DNA of 64,000 bases from Streptomyces avermitilis MA-4680 = NBRC 14893 (GTDB lineage: Bacteria > Actinomycetota > Actinomycetes > Streptomycetales > Streptomycetaceae): positions 3,472,001 to 3,536,000 of the forward strand of contig NC_003155.5 in NCBI RefSeq assembly GCF_000009765.2, given 5' to 3'. The position numbers were made by a program, and so were the translations under genes. Every line of letters starts with the position of its first letter. Within the stretch, counting starts at the first letter, position 1. A model generated the notes under the pieces. That model saw only the letters and a list, made by a program, of their open reading frames with translations, made no database searches and was not told the origin of the DNA. Positions 52,895 to 64,000 of the stretch are shown here, one piece after another.

Positions 52895-53321
52895 GTCCGG
52901 GCGGGGCTGCCTCCAGCCACGCGAGAAATCCGGTCAGCGCGTCTTCGCTCATCGCGAGCTCGAGACGCGTGCCCCGGTGGAGACAGACAAGGATCACGGC
53001 GTCGGAGAGCAGCGCCAGCTCCTCCTCGCCCTCGGGGGCGCGGCGGCCGGCCACCTCGATCGCCGAGCGTTCCAGGACGCGGCGCGGGCGGGGGGCGTAG
53101 GAGAAGACGCGGTACCACTCGATGCGGTCGCCGTTGTAGCGGGCGACGCCGTAGCTCCAGCCCTTGCCGTTCGAGTCGCCCTTCTCGGGGACGTCCCAGC
53201 GCAGACTGCAGTCGAACGTTCCGCCGGAGCGCTGGATCAGCCGGCGGCGGAGACCGAAGACGAAGAGCCCCACCACTACGAGCGCCACTACCAACCCGCA
53301 CACAGTCAGAGCGAGGACCAT
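52875..53321 (-). CDS. DUF2550-family membrane protein
   Basis: 148 residues from the ATG at 53321, with GGAGG nine bases upstream; a GTG at 53327 is too close to that site. One N-terminal membrane helix (VLALTVCGLVVALVVVGLFV) is followed by a basic RRRLIQRSGGTFDCSLRW stretch and a soluble domain with YGVARYNGDRIEWYRVFSYA. DUF2550 proteins are conserved next to the atp operon in actinobacteria and have unknown function. Its final codons are inside the shared terminator stem. Confidence 0.87.
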   Translation of the reverse strand: MVLALTVCGLVVALVVVGLFVFGLRRRLIQRSGGTFDCSLRWDVPEKGDSNGKGWSYGVARYNGDRIEWYRVFSYAPRPRRVLERSAIEVAGRRAPEGEEELALLSDAVILVCLHRGTRLELAMSEDALTGFLAWLEAAPPGQRVNVA

Positions 53322-53386
53322 CGACACCGACCTCCTCGTCTCCTAGGTAAAACAGGTAACGGAACGGAAAAAAGCACCCGCATCGC

Positions 53387-53434
53387 CTCAGCCGCGGCCC
53401 GGTCTGGATTGCTCCAGTCCCGGCCGCGGCTGAG
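53387..53434 (-). terminator. Terminator of the atp operon
   Basis: CTCAGCCGCGGCC at 53387-53399 pairs with GGCCGCGGCTGAG at 53422-53434; an inner CTGGA/TCCAG stem extends it. It lies about 25 bp after the atpC stop at 53460. Confidence 0.85.
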
Positions 53435-53459
53435 TCACGTCATGACGTGCGCGCTGGGG

Positions 53460-53834
53460 TCAGCGCGCCGACACCGCACGCAGTCGGACGTCCGCGCGAC
53501 GCTCGGCGGTGGCATCACCCTCCGCCTTCGCCCGCTCGAGCTCCCGCTCCGCGCGCTGGGCATCGATCTCGTCCGCAAGCTCGGCGATCTCGGCCAGCAG
53601 CGACAGCTTGTTGTCGGCGAACGAGATGAAACCGCCGTGCACCGCGGCGACGACCGTTTCACCATCACTCGTACGAATGGTCACCGGGCCCGATTCCAGC
53701 ACACCGAGCAGCGGCTGGTGACCGGGCATGACGCCGATGTCGCCGGACGTGGTGCGCGCCACGACCAGGGTGGCCTCGCCGGACCAGACCTGGCGGTCGG
53801 CGGCGACCAGCTCGACGTGCAGCTCAGCAGCCAA
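53460..53834 (-). CDS. atpC: ATP synthase epsilon subunit
   Basis: 124 residues from a TTG at 53834 with GAGGAGCC upstream; no ATG or GTG gives a family-length product. The N-terminal beta-sandwich (LHVELVAADRQVWSGEATLV; RTTSGDIGVMPGHQPLLGVL) and the C-terminal helical hairpin (AEIAELADEIDAQRAERELE) are present. Epsilon caps the F1 stalk and inhibits ATP hydrolysis. It is separated from atpD by a 13-14 bp hairpin. Confidence 0.95.
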   Translation of the reverse strand: MAAELHVELVAADRQVWSGEATLVVARTTSGDIGVMPGHQPLLGVLESGPVTIRTSDGETVVAAVHGGFISFADNKLSLLAEIAELADEIDAQRAERELERAKAEGDATAERRADVRLRAVSAR

Positions 53835-53898
53835 GGTGGCTCCTCGGGTCACCACCCGGCGGGTCTGCCGGGTGTTGGGTCAAATTCTAGTAGGCGTA

Positions 53899-53931
53899 CA
53901 TGAGGGGGTGGGACGCACCCACCCCCTCATG
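53899..53931 (-). other. Strong intercistronic hairpin between atpD and atpC
   Basis: CATGAGGGGGTGGG at 53899-53912 pairs exactly with CCCACCCCCTCATG at 53918-53931, loop ACGCA. It begins 14 bp after the atpD stop (53945) and lies 65 bp before the atpC start. It could be a partial terminator or a 3'-end-protecting stem, and would lower epsilon expression relative to beta. Confidence 0.85.
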
Positions 53932-53944
53932 GTGAGCACGGGGC

Positions 53945-56298
<2,354 letters not shown>

Positions 56299-56319
56299 GA
56301 GTCAGGTCCCTTCCTTACG

Positions 56320-57909
56320 TCACTTGCCGGCGGCCGGAACGTCTTCGCCGAGAAGCTTGCCGTCCGAGGTCTCGAACTGCTTCTTGAAGTCCGCGATGGC
56401 GTCGGCGATGGCCGTGAGGGTGTCGTCCGACATCTTGGCGCCCTCCTTGATGGAGGTCATGAGTCCCTGGTACTTGCGGTGCAGGAACTCCAGCAGCTCC
56501 TTCTCGAAGCGGCGGATGTCGGCGACCGGTACGTCGTCCATCTTGCCGGTGGTGCCGGCCCACACGGAGACGACCTGGTCCTCGGTCGGCATCGGCTGGT
56601 ACTGAGCCTGCTTGAGCAGCTCGACCATGCGCTGACCGCGCTCCAGCTGGGACTTCGACGCGGCGTCCAGGTCCGAACCGAAGGCGGCGAACGCCTCCAG
56701 CTCACGGAACTGGGCGAGGTCCACGCGAAGACGACCCGAGACCTGACGCATCGCCTTGTGCTGCGCGGAACCACCGACTCGGGAGACGGAGATACCGACG
56801 TTCAGCGCGGGGCGCTGACCGGCGTTGAACAGGTCCGACTCCAGGAAGCACTGGCCGTCGGTGATGGAGATGACGTTGGTCGGGATGAACGCCGACACGT
56901 CGTTCGCCTTGGTCTCGACGATCGGCAGACCCGTCATCGAACCGGCGCCCATGTCGTCGGAGAGCTTCGCGCAGCGCTCCAGCAGACGGGAGTGCAGGTA
57001 GAAGACGTCACCCGGGTAGGCCTCGCGGCCCGGCGGGCGGCGCAGCAGCAGGGACACGGCGCGGTAGGCGTCGGCCTGCTTCGAGAGGTCGTCGAAGATG
57101 ATGAGGACGTGCTTGCCCTCGTACATCCACTGCTGGCCGATGGCCGAACCGGTGTACGGCGCCAGGTACTTGAAGCCGGCCGGGTCGGACGCCGGGGCGG
57201 CGACGATGGTCGTGTACTCCAGCGCGCCGGCCTCTTCCAGGGCACCGCGCACGGAGGCGATGGTGGAACCCTTCTGACCGATGGCGACGTAGATGCAGCG
57301 AACCTGCTTCTTCGGGTCGCCGGTGCGCCAGTTGTCACGCTGGTTGATGATCGTGTCGACGGCCAGGGCGGTCTTGCCGGTCTGGCGGTCACCGATGATC
57401 AGCTGACGCTGGCCACGGCCGATCGGGGTCATCGCGTCGACGGCCTTGTAGCCGGTCTCCATCGGCTCGTGCACCGACTTGCGGTCCATGACCGTGGGGG
57501 CCTGCAGCTCGAGGGCGCGACGACCGCTGGTCTCGATCTCGCCGAGGCCGTCGATCGGGTTGCCGAGGGGGTCGACGACGCGGCCGAGGTAGCCCTCGCC
57601 CACGGCGACGGACAGCACCTCACCGGTGCGGTGCACCGGCTGGCCCTCCTCGATACCGCTGAACTCGCCGAGGACGACCGCACCGATCTCGCGCTCTTCC
57701 AGGTTCAGCGCGAGGCCGAGAGTGCCGTCCTCGAACTTCAGCAGCTCGTTGGCCATGGCCGAGGGGAGACCCTCAACCTTGGCGATACCGTCGCCGGCGA
57801 CGGTGACCGTGCCGACCTCCTCGCGCGAGGCCGCGTCCGGCTTGTACGACTGGACAAAGTTCTCCAGCGCATCCCGGATCTCCTCCGGCCGGATCGTGAG
57901 CTCCGCCAT
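56320..57909 (-). CDS. atpA: ATP synthase alpha subunit
   Basis: 529 residues from the ATG at 57909. P-loop GDRQTGKTA, the Arg finger ([10 protein letters not shown]) and a C-terminal extension ([20 protein letters not shown]) typical of actinobacterial alpha subunits are present. Regulatory non-catalytic nucleotide sites lie at alpha-beta interfaces. The gap to atpH is 129 bp, larger than other intercistronic distances here, and carries GGGGAGTCCCC and an A/T-rich AAGTTTCACTTT stretch. Confidence 0.98.
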   Translation of the reverse strand: MAELTIRPEEIRDALENFVQSYKPDAASREEVGTVTVAGDGIAKVEGLPSAMANELLKFEDGTLGLALNLEEREIGAVVLGEFSGIEEGQPVHRTGEVLSVAVGEGYLGRVVDPLGNPIDGLGEIETSGRRALELQAPTVMDRKSVHEPMETGYKAVDAMTPIGRGQRQLIIGDRQTGKTALAVDTIINQRDNWRTGDPKKQVRCIYVAIGQKGSTIASVRGALEEAGALEYTTIVAAPASDPAGFKYLAPYTGSAIGQQWMYEGKHVLIIFDDLSKQADAYRAVSLLLRRPPGREAYPGDVFYLHSRLLERCAKLSDDMGAGSMTGLPIVETKANDVSAFIPTNVISITDGQCFLESDLFNAGQRPALNVGISVSRVGGSAQHKAMRQVSGRLRVDLAQFRELEAFAAFGSDLDAASKSQLERGQRMVELLKQAQYQPMPTEDQVVSVWAGTTGKMDDVPVADIRRFEKELLEFLHRKYQGLMTSIKEGAKMSDDTLTAIADAIADFKKQFETSDGKLLGEDVPAAGK

Positions 57910-58038
57910 CTGGGTTCCCTGCTCTCCTTGTTGGGCCCGAAGTTTCACTTTGGGGGGATGGGGACTCCCCCTGAAAAGAGGTGAATCCTCTGCACGGCCC
58001 AACCAGGGCCGTCGGTACTACTAGGTATTGAGTTGCTG

Positions 58039-58860
58039 CTAGCTCGCCATGCGGCGGCGGGCGTCCTCGAGCCGGTCCGCGATGCTGCCGTTGATGACCT
58101 CGTCGCCGACCTGCACCCGCATCCCGCCGAGGACCTCGGGGTCCACGTCGATGTTGAGGTGCATCTGACGGCCGTAGAGCGTCGCGAGGGCGGCGCCGAG
58201 GCGCTGCTTCTGCGTGTCACTCAGCGGGACCGCCGTGGTGACGACCGCGACCAAGCGGTCGCGGCGCTCGGCGGCGAGCTTGGACAGGGACTCGAGTCCC
58301 GCCTCCAGGCTACGTCCACGCGGCGTGGTCACAAGGCGCGTCACGAGACGCTCGGTGGTCGCGGTGGCCCGGCCGCCGAGCAGGCTGTGCACCAGCTCGC
58401 TCCTGGCCGCCTTGTCGGCGGTGCGGTCGGTCAGCGCGGCCCGCAGCGCGGGGTTCGACGAGACGATCCGGCCGAACCGGAACAGCTCGTCCTCGACGTC
58501 GTCGAGCACGCCCGCCCGCTGGGCCGCCGTGAGGTCGGCGATGTCCGCCAGCTCCTCGACGGCGTCCACCAGGTCGCGGGACTGCGACCAGCGGGAGCGC
58601 ACCATGCCGGTGACCAGGTCGGTGGCGGGGCCGCCGATCTGGCTGCCGAAGAGGCGACCGGCCAGCTCGGCCTTGGCCTCGGCGGCCTGCGCCGGGTCGG
58701 TGAGGACCCGACGCAGCGACACCTCGCGGTCGAGCAGCGCGGTGACGGCGGCCAGCTCGTCGGCGAGCTGGACCACGTCCACGGACGTCGAGTCCGTCAG
58801 CGCATCGAGACGCTCACGTGCGGCAGCGGTTGCCTCGCGGCTCGCTCCGTGTGCAGTCAT
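58039..58860 (-). CDS. atpH: ATP synthase delta subunit
   Basis: 273 residues, ATG overlapping the atpF stop (ATGA). Actinobacterial delta subunits are about 270 residues, longer than the 180 of E. coli, because of an N-terminal extension; here the first 90 residues are that extension and the conserved core starts around FGSQIGGPATDLVTGMV. The C-terminal LNIDVDPEVLGGMRVQVGDE motif is family-typical. It binds the top of F1 and the b stalk. Confidence 0.96.
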   Translation of the reverse strand: MTAHGASREATAAARERLDALTDSTSVDVVQLADELAAVTALLDREVSLRRVLTDPAQAAEAKAELAGRLFGSQIGGPATDLVTGMVRSRWSQSRDLVDAVEELADIADLTAAQRAGVLDDVEDELFRFGRIVSSNPALRAALTDRTADKAARSELVHSLLGGRATATTERLVTRLVTTPRGRSLEAGLESLSKLAAERRDRLVAVVTTAVPLSDTQKQRLGAALATLYGRQMHLNIDVDPEVLGGMRVQVGDEVINGSIADRLEDARRRMAS

Positions 58861-59399
58861 CGAGTCGCCTCGGCCTTCTCCTCGAGCCCGTCGAGGAAGC
58901 GGTCGATGACACGGCTCTGCCGGGCGTGGTCCTCGAGGGACTCACCGACGAGCTTGCCGGCCAGGTCGGTGGCGAGCGTGCCCACGTCCTGGCGCAGCGC
59001 CTGCGCGGCGGCCTTGCGGTCGGCCTCGAGCTGGGCGTGGCCGGCAGCGATGATCTCCTCGCGCTGCCGCTGGCCTTCCGCACGCATCTCGGTGATGAGC
59101 GTGGCGCCCTGCTCCTGCGCCTCCTGGCGCAGACGCGCGGCCTCGTGCCGAGCCTCGGCGAGCTGAGCCTTGTACTGCTCGAGCACGCTCTGGGCTTCGA
59201 CCTTCATGGCCTCGGCTTCTTCGATACCGCCTTCGATCGCGGCACGACGCTCTTCCAGAACCTTGTTGATGTTCGGGAGGAGCTTCTTGCCGAGGACGAA
59301 GAAGACGATCGCGAAGGCCAGAAGGCCGATGACGAGCTCCGGGACCTCCGGAATGAGGGGATTCTGGGCTTCCTCAGCAGCCAGCTGTACCAGGATCAC
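58857..59399 (-). CDS. atpF: ATP synthase b subunit
   Basis: 180 residues from the GTG at 59399, which has GGAAGG seven bases upstream. A TTG at 59417 adds six residues but lacks a site. One membrane helix (PELVIGLLAFAIVFFVLGKK) precedes a long Glu/Ala/Arg coiled coil (VLEERRAAIEGGIEEAEAMK onward) and the C-terminal VIDRFLDGLEEK delta-binding end. The b-dimer is the stator. Confidence 0.95.
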   Translation of the reverse strand: MILVQLAAEEAQNPLIPEVPELVIGLLAFAIVFFVLGKKLLPNINKVLEERRAAIEGGIEEAEAMKVEAQSVLEQYKAQLAEARHEAARLRQEAQEQGATLITEMRAEGQRQREEIIAAGHAQLEADRKAAAQALRQDVGTLATDLAGKLVGESLEDHARQSRVIDRFLDGLEEKAEATR

Positions 59400-59438
59400 A
59401 TCTGTGCCTTCCGTCAAAGTTTCGCGTCAGAGACCGGA

Positions 59439-60559
<1,121 letters not shown>

Positions 60560-60781
60560 CGCGAGCTCCTTCAGCGTGGCGCATGGGTACGGCAACCTCA
60601 ATGTGTCGGCGCGGCCTGCGACCGCGGAACGGCACTGGACTGGACTTGCGGATATGGGGGCGGCGACTGGGCTCCGAGCCAAAAGGCGTCACAGGCACGG
60701 CTACCACCCACGCCAGCTCTGCCACAGTTGTGGCGAGACCATAGCAAATGAGCGGAGGCCCCTTTACACCGGCCCTACAGG

Positions 60782-61195
60782 TCACGACGGCGTCCGAGCG
60801 GAGTCCGGCTCCACGTAGAGGACCTTGGCCTTCATGTGGGATCGCACCTGTGCAGCGATCCACACCAGGGTGGCCGCAAGCAGGGTCAGGGCGAAGCACT
60901 TGGGATTGAACACCGAGGTGCCCCTGAAGATGGTCAACAGGATCATCAGGAGCAGGATCTGCGTGGTGTAGAGCAACAGCCCCATCATCTGGAACAGGTG
61001 GGGCAGCGAGCGCGCGGTCCGCAGCAGCACCACAAGGCCGCTGCACATGAACAGCAGAACAAGAACGGTGCCGAAGCCGGCGCCTAGCGCACCCTTGCCA
61101 CCGGCCACGGCGGCACTGACCGCGACTCCCACCACGCCCGCGGCAGCGGTGGGCAGAGCACAGTGCAGGAGCGTTCGGGCGTCGTTGGACTGCAT
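60782..61195 (-). CDS. atpI: ATP synthase I protein (AtpI)
   Basis: 137 residues, ATG at 61195 with GGAGGAG eight bases upstream. Four hydrophobic segments (AAAGVVGVAVSAAVAG; GFGTVLVLLFMCSGLVVLLR; MMGLLLYTTQILLLMILLTI; ALTLLAATLVWIAAQVR). As in other streptomycetes it heads the atp operon. AtpI is thought to help c-ring assembly. The gap to atpB is 222 bp, longer than normal within the operon. Confidence 0.92.
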   Translation of the reverse strand: MQSNDARTLLHCALPTAAAGVVGVAVSAAVAGGKGALGAGFGTVLVLLFMCSGLVVLLRTARSLPHLFQMMGLLLYTTQILLLMILLTIFRGTSVFNPKCFALTLLAATLVWIAAQVRSHMKAKVLYVEPDSARTPS

Positions 61196-61485
61196 TGCGG
61201 CAGCTCCTCCGGCGAAATCTTGGGGGGGGTTCGTTTCGGTCGTCGAGAGATGACCCTAGCCCGAGGTGAACGAGGCGTGCCTCGTACGGGCGGCCTGTCT
61301 CGCTCCGGCCGCCCCAATATATCTCGGGTTCTCGTGAACCGTATCACAAACTATTTGATGCAGTCTTTACCCGGAAGTGTGCTCACCGTCACACGAACGG
61401 GCCATGCGGTAGCTCAGCGAGATGACACCGCGGGTGTGGACTTGGTATGCGCGCGTGATCGCGAGCGCGGGCGGTGCGCGCGTGC
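61196..61485 (-). promoter_or_regulatory. Control region of the atp operon
   Basis: 290 bp between atpI and the dehydrogenase stop. An A/T-rich stretch (AATATATC at 61316-61323, GTATCACAAACTATTTGATG further right) suggests the promoter. Two dyads are visible: ACGAGGC-GT-GCCTCGT (61270-61285) within the probable leader and GGTTC-TCGT-GAACC (61327-61340). No gene is seen. Confidence 0.6.
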
Positions 61486-62433
61486 TCAGTACGTGTAGAA
61501 ACCCTGCCCGGACTTCCTGCCGAGCAGGCCGCCGTCGACCATGCGGGACAGCAGCGGGGGAACGGCGTGCGTGGGCTCCTTGAACTCCTCGTACAGGGCC
61601 GTGCCGATGGCCGCGACGGTGTCCAGGCCGATGAGGTCGGCCAGTGCCAGCGGTCCCATGGGGTGCGAGCAGCCCAGTGTCATCGCTTTGTCGATGTCCT
61701 GCGCGCCGGCGAATCCCGCCTCGCACATCCTGATCGCGGACAGGAGATAGGGGATCAGCAGGGCGTTGACCACGAACCCGGAGCGGTCGCCGGCGTGGAC
61801 GACCTGCTTGCCGAGCACCGTGGTGGCGAACTCCGCGGCGATGCGCCGGGTGCGGTCGCGGGTGAGCAGCGAACCGATCACCTCGACCAGGGGCAGCACG
61901 GGGGCCGGGTTGAAGAAGTGCAGGCCGAGGACCTGGCCGGGGCGGTCGGTCGCGCGGGCCAGCCGCATGACGGGAAGGGCGGAGGTGTTGGTGGCGAGGA
62001 TCGCCTCCGGGTCCTCGACGGCCCTGTCCAGCGCCTGGAAGATCCGCAGCTTCGTGGGCTCGTCCTCGGGGGCCGCCTCCAGGACCAGTTGCCGGTCGCG
62101 GAAGGCGGCGAGGTCGGTGGTGAAGGAGACGCGGGCGAGCGTCTCTTCGCGGGCCGTGTCGCTGATCCTGTCCTTGCGGACGGCGTGGGCGAGGGAGCGT
62201 TCGAGCCGGCCGCGGCCCCGGGCCAGCCCGTCCTCGCCCGAGGACGTGACCAGTACGTCGAGCCCGGCCCGGGCGCACACTTCGGCGAGGCCCGCGCCCA
62301 TCACTCCGCAGCCGACCACGCCCACGCGCCGGATCGCCCGCGCGGCGGCGGACTCCTCGGTCGCCTCGGGCTCGGTCGCCTCGGGCGCGGACGTGGTCAC
62401 GGGGGTCGGGGAGGCCGCCGTCGCAGTGCTCAT
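61486..62433 (-). CDS. 3-hydroxyacyl-CoA dehydrogenase (second hbd-type paralogue)
   Basis: 315 residues from the ATG at 62433 (AAGGAG five bases upstream). A 35-residue Thr/Glu/Ala-rich extension (TATAASPTPVTTSAPEATEP) precedes the Rossmann motif VGVVGCGVMGAGLAEVCA. The catalytic HFFNPAPVLPLVE and LATNTSALPV stretches are intact, and the protein ends GRKSGQGFYTY. It lies 91 bp downstream of ccr on the same strand, so the two probably work together on a 3-hydroxyacyl/enoyl-CoA. It differs from the housekeeping enzyme at 44433 in the extension and in numerous positions. Confidence 0.93.
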   Translation of the reverse strand: MSTATAASPTPVTTSAPEATEPEATEESAAARAIRRVGVVGCGVMGAGLAEVCARAGLDVLVTSSGEDGLARGRGRLERSLAHAVRKDRISDTAREETLARVSFTTDLAAFRDRQLVLEAAPEDEPTKLRIFQALDRAVEDPEAILATNTSALPVMRLARATDRPGQVLGLHFFNPAPVLPLVEVIGSLLTRDRTRRIAAEFATTVLGKQVVHAGDRSGFVVNALLIPYLLSAIRMCEAGFAGAQDIDKAMTLGCSHPMGPLALADLIGLDTVAAIGTALYEEFKEPTHAVPPLLSRMVDGGLLGRKSGQGFYTY

Positions 62434-62524
62434 CACATCTCCTTCGCGCCGGGCACGGCCCGACGGGCTCTCTCGGCCGATTACCAGCGTCTTCACGACA
62501 GGCGTACGGGAACTGGAGGCGCTC

Positions 62525-63877
62525 TCAGCCGGCCTGTCGCGTCGGTGTGAGTCCGCGCAGCGGGTTGAGGCGTTCCTCGCCCAGGTCGGCACGGCGTTCG
62601 GGGTCCGTCACGCCCTGGCCGGGGCCCGATGCCAGGCACAGGACTCCGACCTTGCCGATGTGCTGGTTCGTCTGGACCGACCGGGCGGCCTCGCCGATCT
62701 CCTCCAGGGGATAGACCGCGGACAGCGTCGGCACGATGCGGCCGAGGGAGACGAGGCGGTTGCACTCCCATTGTTCCTGGAGGTTCGCCGCGTGGCTGCC
62801 GATGATTCGCTTGAGTTTCATCCACAGGTAGCGGTTGTCGTAGCCGTGCTGGTAGCCGGTGCTGGAGCCGCAGGTCACCACCGTGCCGCCGCGCCGGACC
62901 ACGAAGACCGAGACCGCGAAGGTGGCACGGCCCACGTGCTCGAAGACGATGTGCGGGTCCTCCCCCACCCGTTTGCGGATGGCGGTCCCGAGCCGCTTGC
63001 CCACCTCGATCACCGCACGGGGGTCGTCGGCCGTGCGGTCGTCGAGGCCGATGTCCTGGCGGTCGATGACCACGTCGCAGCCGAGTCTGCGGGCCGCCTC
63101 CGCCTTGGCGGGCGAGCTGACCACGCCGACCGGGATGCCGCCGCCGTTCTTGACGAGCTGCACCGCGTACGCGCCGAGTCCGCCGGCGGCGCCCCAGATC
63201 AGTACGACGTCGCCCTGCTTGAAGCGGGCGCCCCGGTCGCCGACGAGCATCCGGTACGCGGTTCCCGCGCACAGGGGGTTGCAGGCCGCCTCCTCCCAGC
63301 TGAGGTGGGCCGGCTTGGGGATCAACTGGCTTGCCCTGACGACCGCGTAGTGGGCCAGGCCGCCGAAGTTGGTCTCGAAGCCCCAGATCCGCTGCTCGGC
63401 GCCGAGCATCCCGTCGGCCTGCGTGGCCGGTTCCTGGTCGTCGGGCTGGACGCAGCTCATCACCACGTGGTCGCCGATGCCCCAGCGCCGTACGCCGGAG
63501 CCCACGCGCACGATCACGCCCGCCCCGTCGGAACCGATCACGTGGTACGGCAGATCGTGGCGTCGGGCCCAACCGCCCTGCGTCGCGAACTGCCGCAGGA
63601 AGCGGAACGTGGAGACCGGCTCGAACATCGCCGACCACACGGTGTTGTAGTTGACCGCGCTGGCCATGACCGCGACCAGCACCTCGTCCGGCGCCAGTTC
63701 GGGCATCGGGACCTGGCCGACGCGCAACGACTTGCGGATGTCCTTGTCGGCGACTCCGTCGAACATCCGGGCGTCCTCGGCCTGGATGTACGCGGCGGTG
63801 TACTCCCCGGGCAGCGGCGCGCGCTCCAGCTCCTGCGGCGGCGCGCCCGCACGTACCGCTTCGGTCAGCAGGGTCAT
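62525..63877 (-). CDS. ccr: Crotonyl-CoA carboxylase/reductase-type enzyme (probable secondary-metabolism paralogue)
   Basis: 450 residues, ATG at 63877. MDR-superfamily enzyme that reductively carboxylates 2-enoyl-CoA using NADPH and CO2 to alkylmalonyl-CoA. Characteristic motifs: ASAVNYNTVWSAMFEPVSTF, WGFETNFGGLAHY, AGTAYRML, LIWGAAGGLGAYAVQLVKNG and YDNRYLWMKLKRIIGSH. The residue after the catalytic His is Ala363 (GSHAANLQEQWECNR), where housekeeping Ccr, as I recall, has Phe (GSHFANYREAWEANR), and the pocket neighbours differ too. That would enlarge the alkyl pocket. Paired with the dehydrogenase, it may supply an unusual extender unit for a polyketide cluster beyond the right edge. Confidence 0.9.
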   Translation of the reverse strand: MTLLTEAVRAGAPPQELERAPLPGEYTAAYIQAEDARMFDGVADKDIRKSLRVGQVPMPELAPDEVLVAVMASAVNYNTVWSAMFEPVSTFRFLRQFATQGGWARRHDLPYHVIGSDGAGVIVRVGSGVRRWGIGDHVVMSCVQPDDQEPATQADGMLGAEQRIWGFETNFGGLAHYAVVRASQLIPKPAHLSWEEAACNPLCAGTAYRMLVGDRGARFKQGDVVLIWGAAGGLGAYAVQLVKNGGGIPVGVVSSPAKAEAARRLGCDVVIDRQDIGLDDRTADDPRAVIEVGKRLGTAIRKRVGEDPHIVFEHVGRATFAVSVFVVRRGGTVVTCGSSTGYQHGYDNRYLWMKLKRIIGSHAANLQEQWECNRLVSLGRIVPTLSAVYPLEEIGEAARSVQTNQHIGKVGVLCLASGPGQGVTDPERRADLGEERLNPLRGLTPTRQAG

Positions 63878-63959
63878 GGTTCACCTTTCCCGGGGGTCAC
63901 GTAGCCCGAGCGTCGATCCGTATGCGTGGGTCCACGGCGTTCCGCTGTTCCGTCCTTAC

Positions 63960-63985
63960 CGAATTACCGCGGCTCCGAATTACCG
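63960..63985 (-). repeat. Direct repeat CGAATTACCG, two copies 16 bp apart
   Basis: Copies at 63960-63969 and 63976-63985, about 85-110 bp upstream of the ccr start in otherwise G/C-rich DNA. Likely regulatory or part of the ccr promoter region; the window ends 15 bp later. Confidence 0.5.
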
Positions 63986-64000
63986 AATGGCCGGGATCCT

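Noticed and set aside
58857..59417. TTG at 59417 as the atpF start
   Set aside because: No ribosome site precedes it, whereas GTG at 59399 has GGAAGG at a good distance.

Overview
The window is high-GC actinobacterial DNA, almost certainly a Streptomyces core-chromosome segment. The evidence is the strong G/C third-position bias, GTG and TTG starts, TGA-stop/ATGA overlaps, a whiE-type spore-pigment type II PKS, the Scy/FilP coiled-coil pair, a chiS-chiR-chiC chitinase locus and the eight-subunit atp operon with atpI. From memory the order of most genes matches the S. coelicolor region around SCO5366-SCO5423. That comparison is recollection, not a search.

Layout. 1-133: 3' end of pyruvate kinase and a 23-bp terminator stem. 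0.3-3.6 kb: leftward operon of DUF6230, DUF6114 and Ser-rich surface-protein genes behind a palindrome-rich promoter region. 3.6-8.3 kb: YbbN-like thioredoxin, TetR regulator, isobutyryl-CoA mutase large subunit (icmA), DUF3817 and MarR genes. 8.6-15.9 kb: whiE-like spore-pigment cluster, with a flavin hydroxylase divergent from SchA/CurD, cupin, KS-alpha, KS-beta, ACP, aromatase and cyclase genes. A 30-bp terminator stem separates it from a leftward O-methyltransferase and a secreted beta-helix protein. 18.4-25.4 kb: TetR-DUF4166-SRPBCC operon with twin operators, thiamine-binding and DUF3817 genes, a three-gene AIM24 operon, a MarR gene and a frameshifted MFS gene. 25.6-28.4 kb: meaB, thiolase and methylmalonyl-CoA epimerase. 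28.7-33.7 kb: scy and filP. 33.7-37.9 kb: two tandem paralogous ABC exporters. 37.9-43.6 kb: small zinc protein, LLM-class oxidoreductase, an SCO5389-type gene, nucS and a transmembrane P-loop protein. 44-48.9 kb: STAS factor, 3-hydroxybutyryl-CoA dehydrogenase, TetR with a divergent ABC exporter, PduO-type cobalamin adenosyltransferase and a membrane protein. 49-53.3 kb: chiS, chiR, chiC and DUF2550. 53.4-61.2 kb: atpIBEFHAGDC, leftward. 61.5-63.9 kb: a second 3-hydroxyacyl-CoA dehydrogenase and a divergent crotonyl-CoA carboxylase/reductase paralogue that may mark the edge of another biosynthetic cluster.

How the genes work together. IcmA, MeaB, the epimerase, the thiolase, the two hydroxyacyl-CoA dehydrogenases, the adenosyltransferase and Ccr all act in C4/C5 acyl-CoA, B12-dependent and (alkyl)malonyl-CoA metabolism, which feeds polyketide building blocks. 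Scy and FilP organise tip growth, and the whiE-like set colours mature spores. No tRNA, rRNA, CRISPR array, transposase or integrase was found. The least explained items are the DUF6230/DUF6114/Ser-rich operon with its palindromes, the AIM24 triplet, the arginine-Walker-A membrane protein with the structured leader DNA upstream of it, and the intercistronic hairpin between atpD and atpC.
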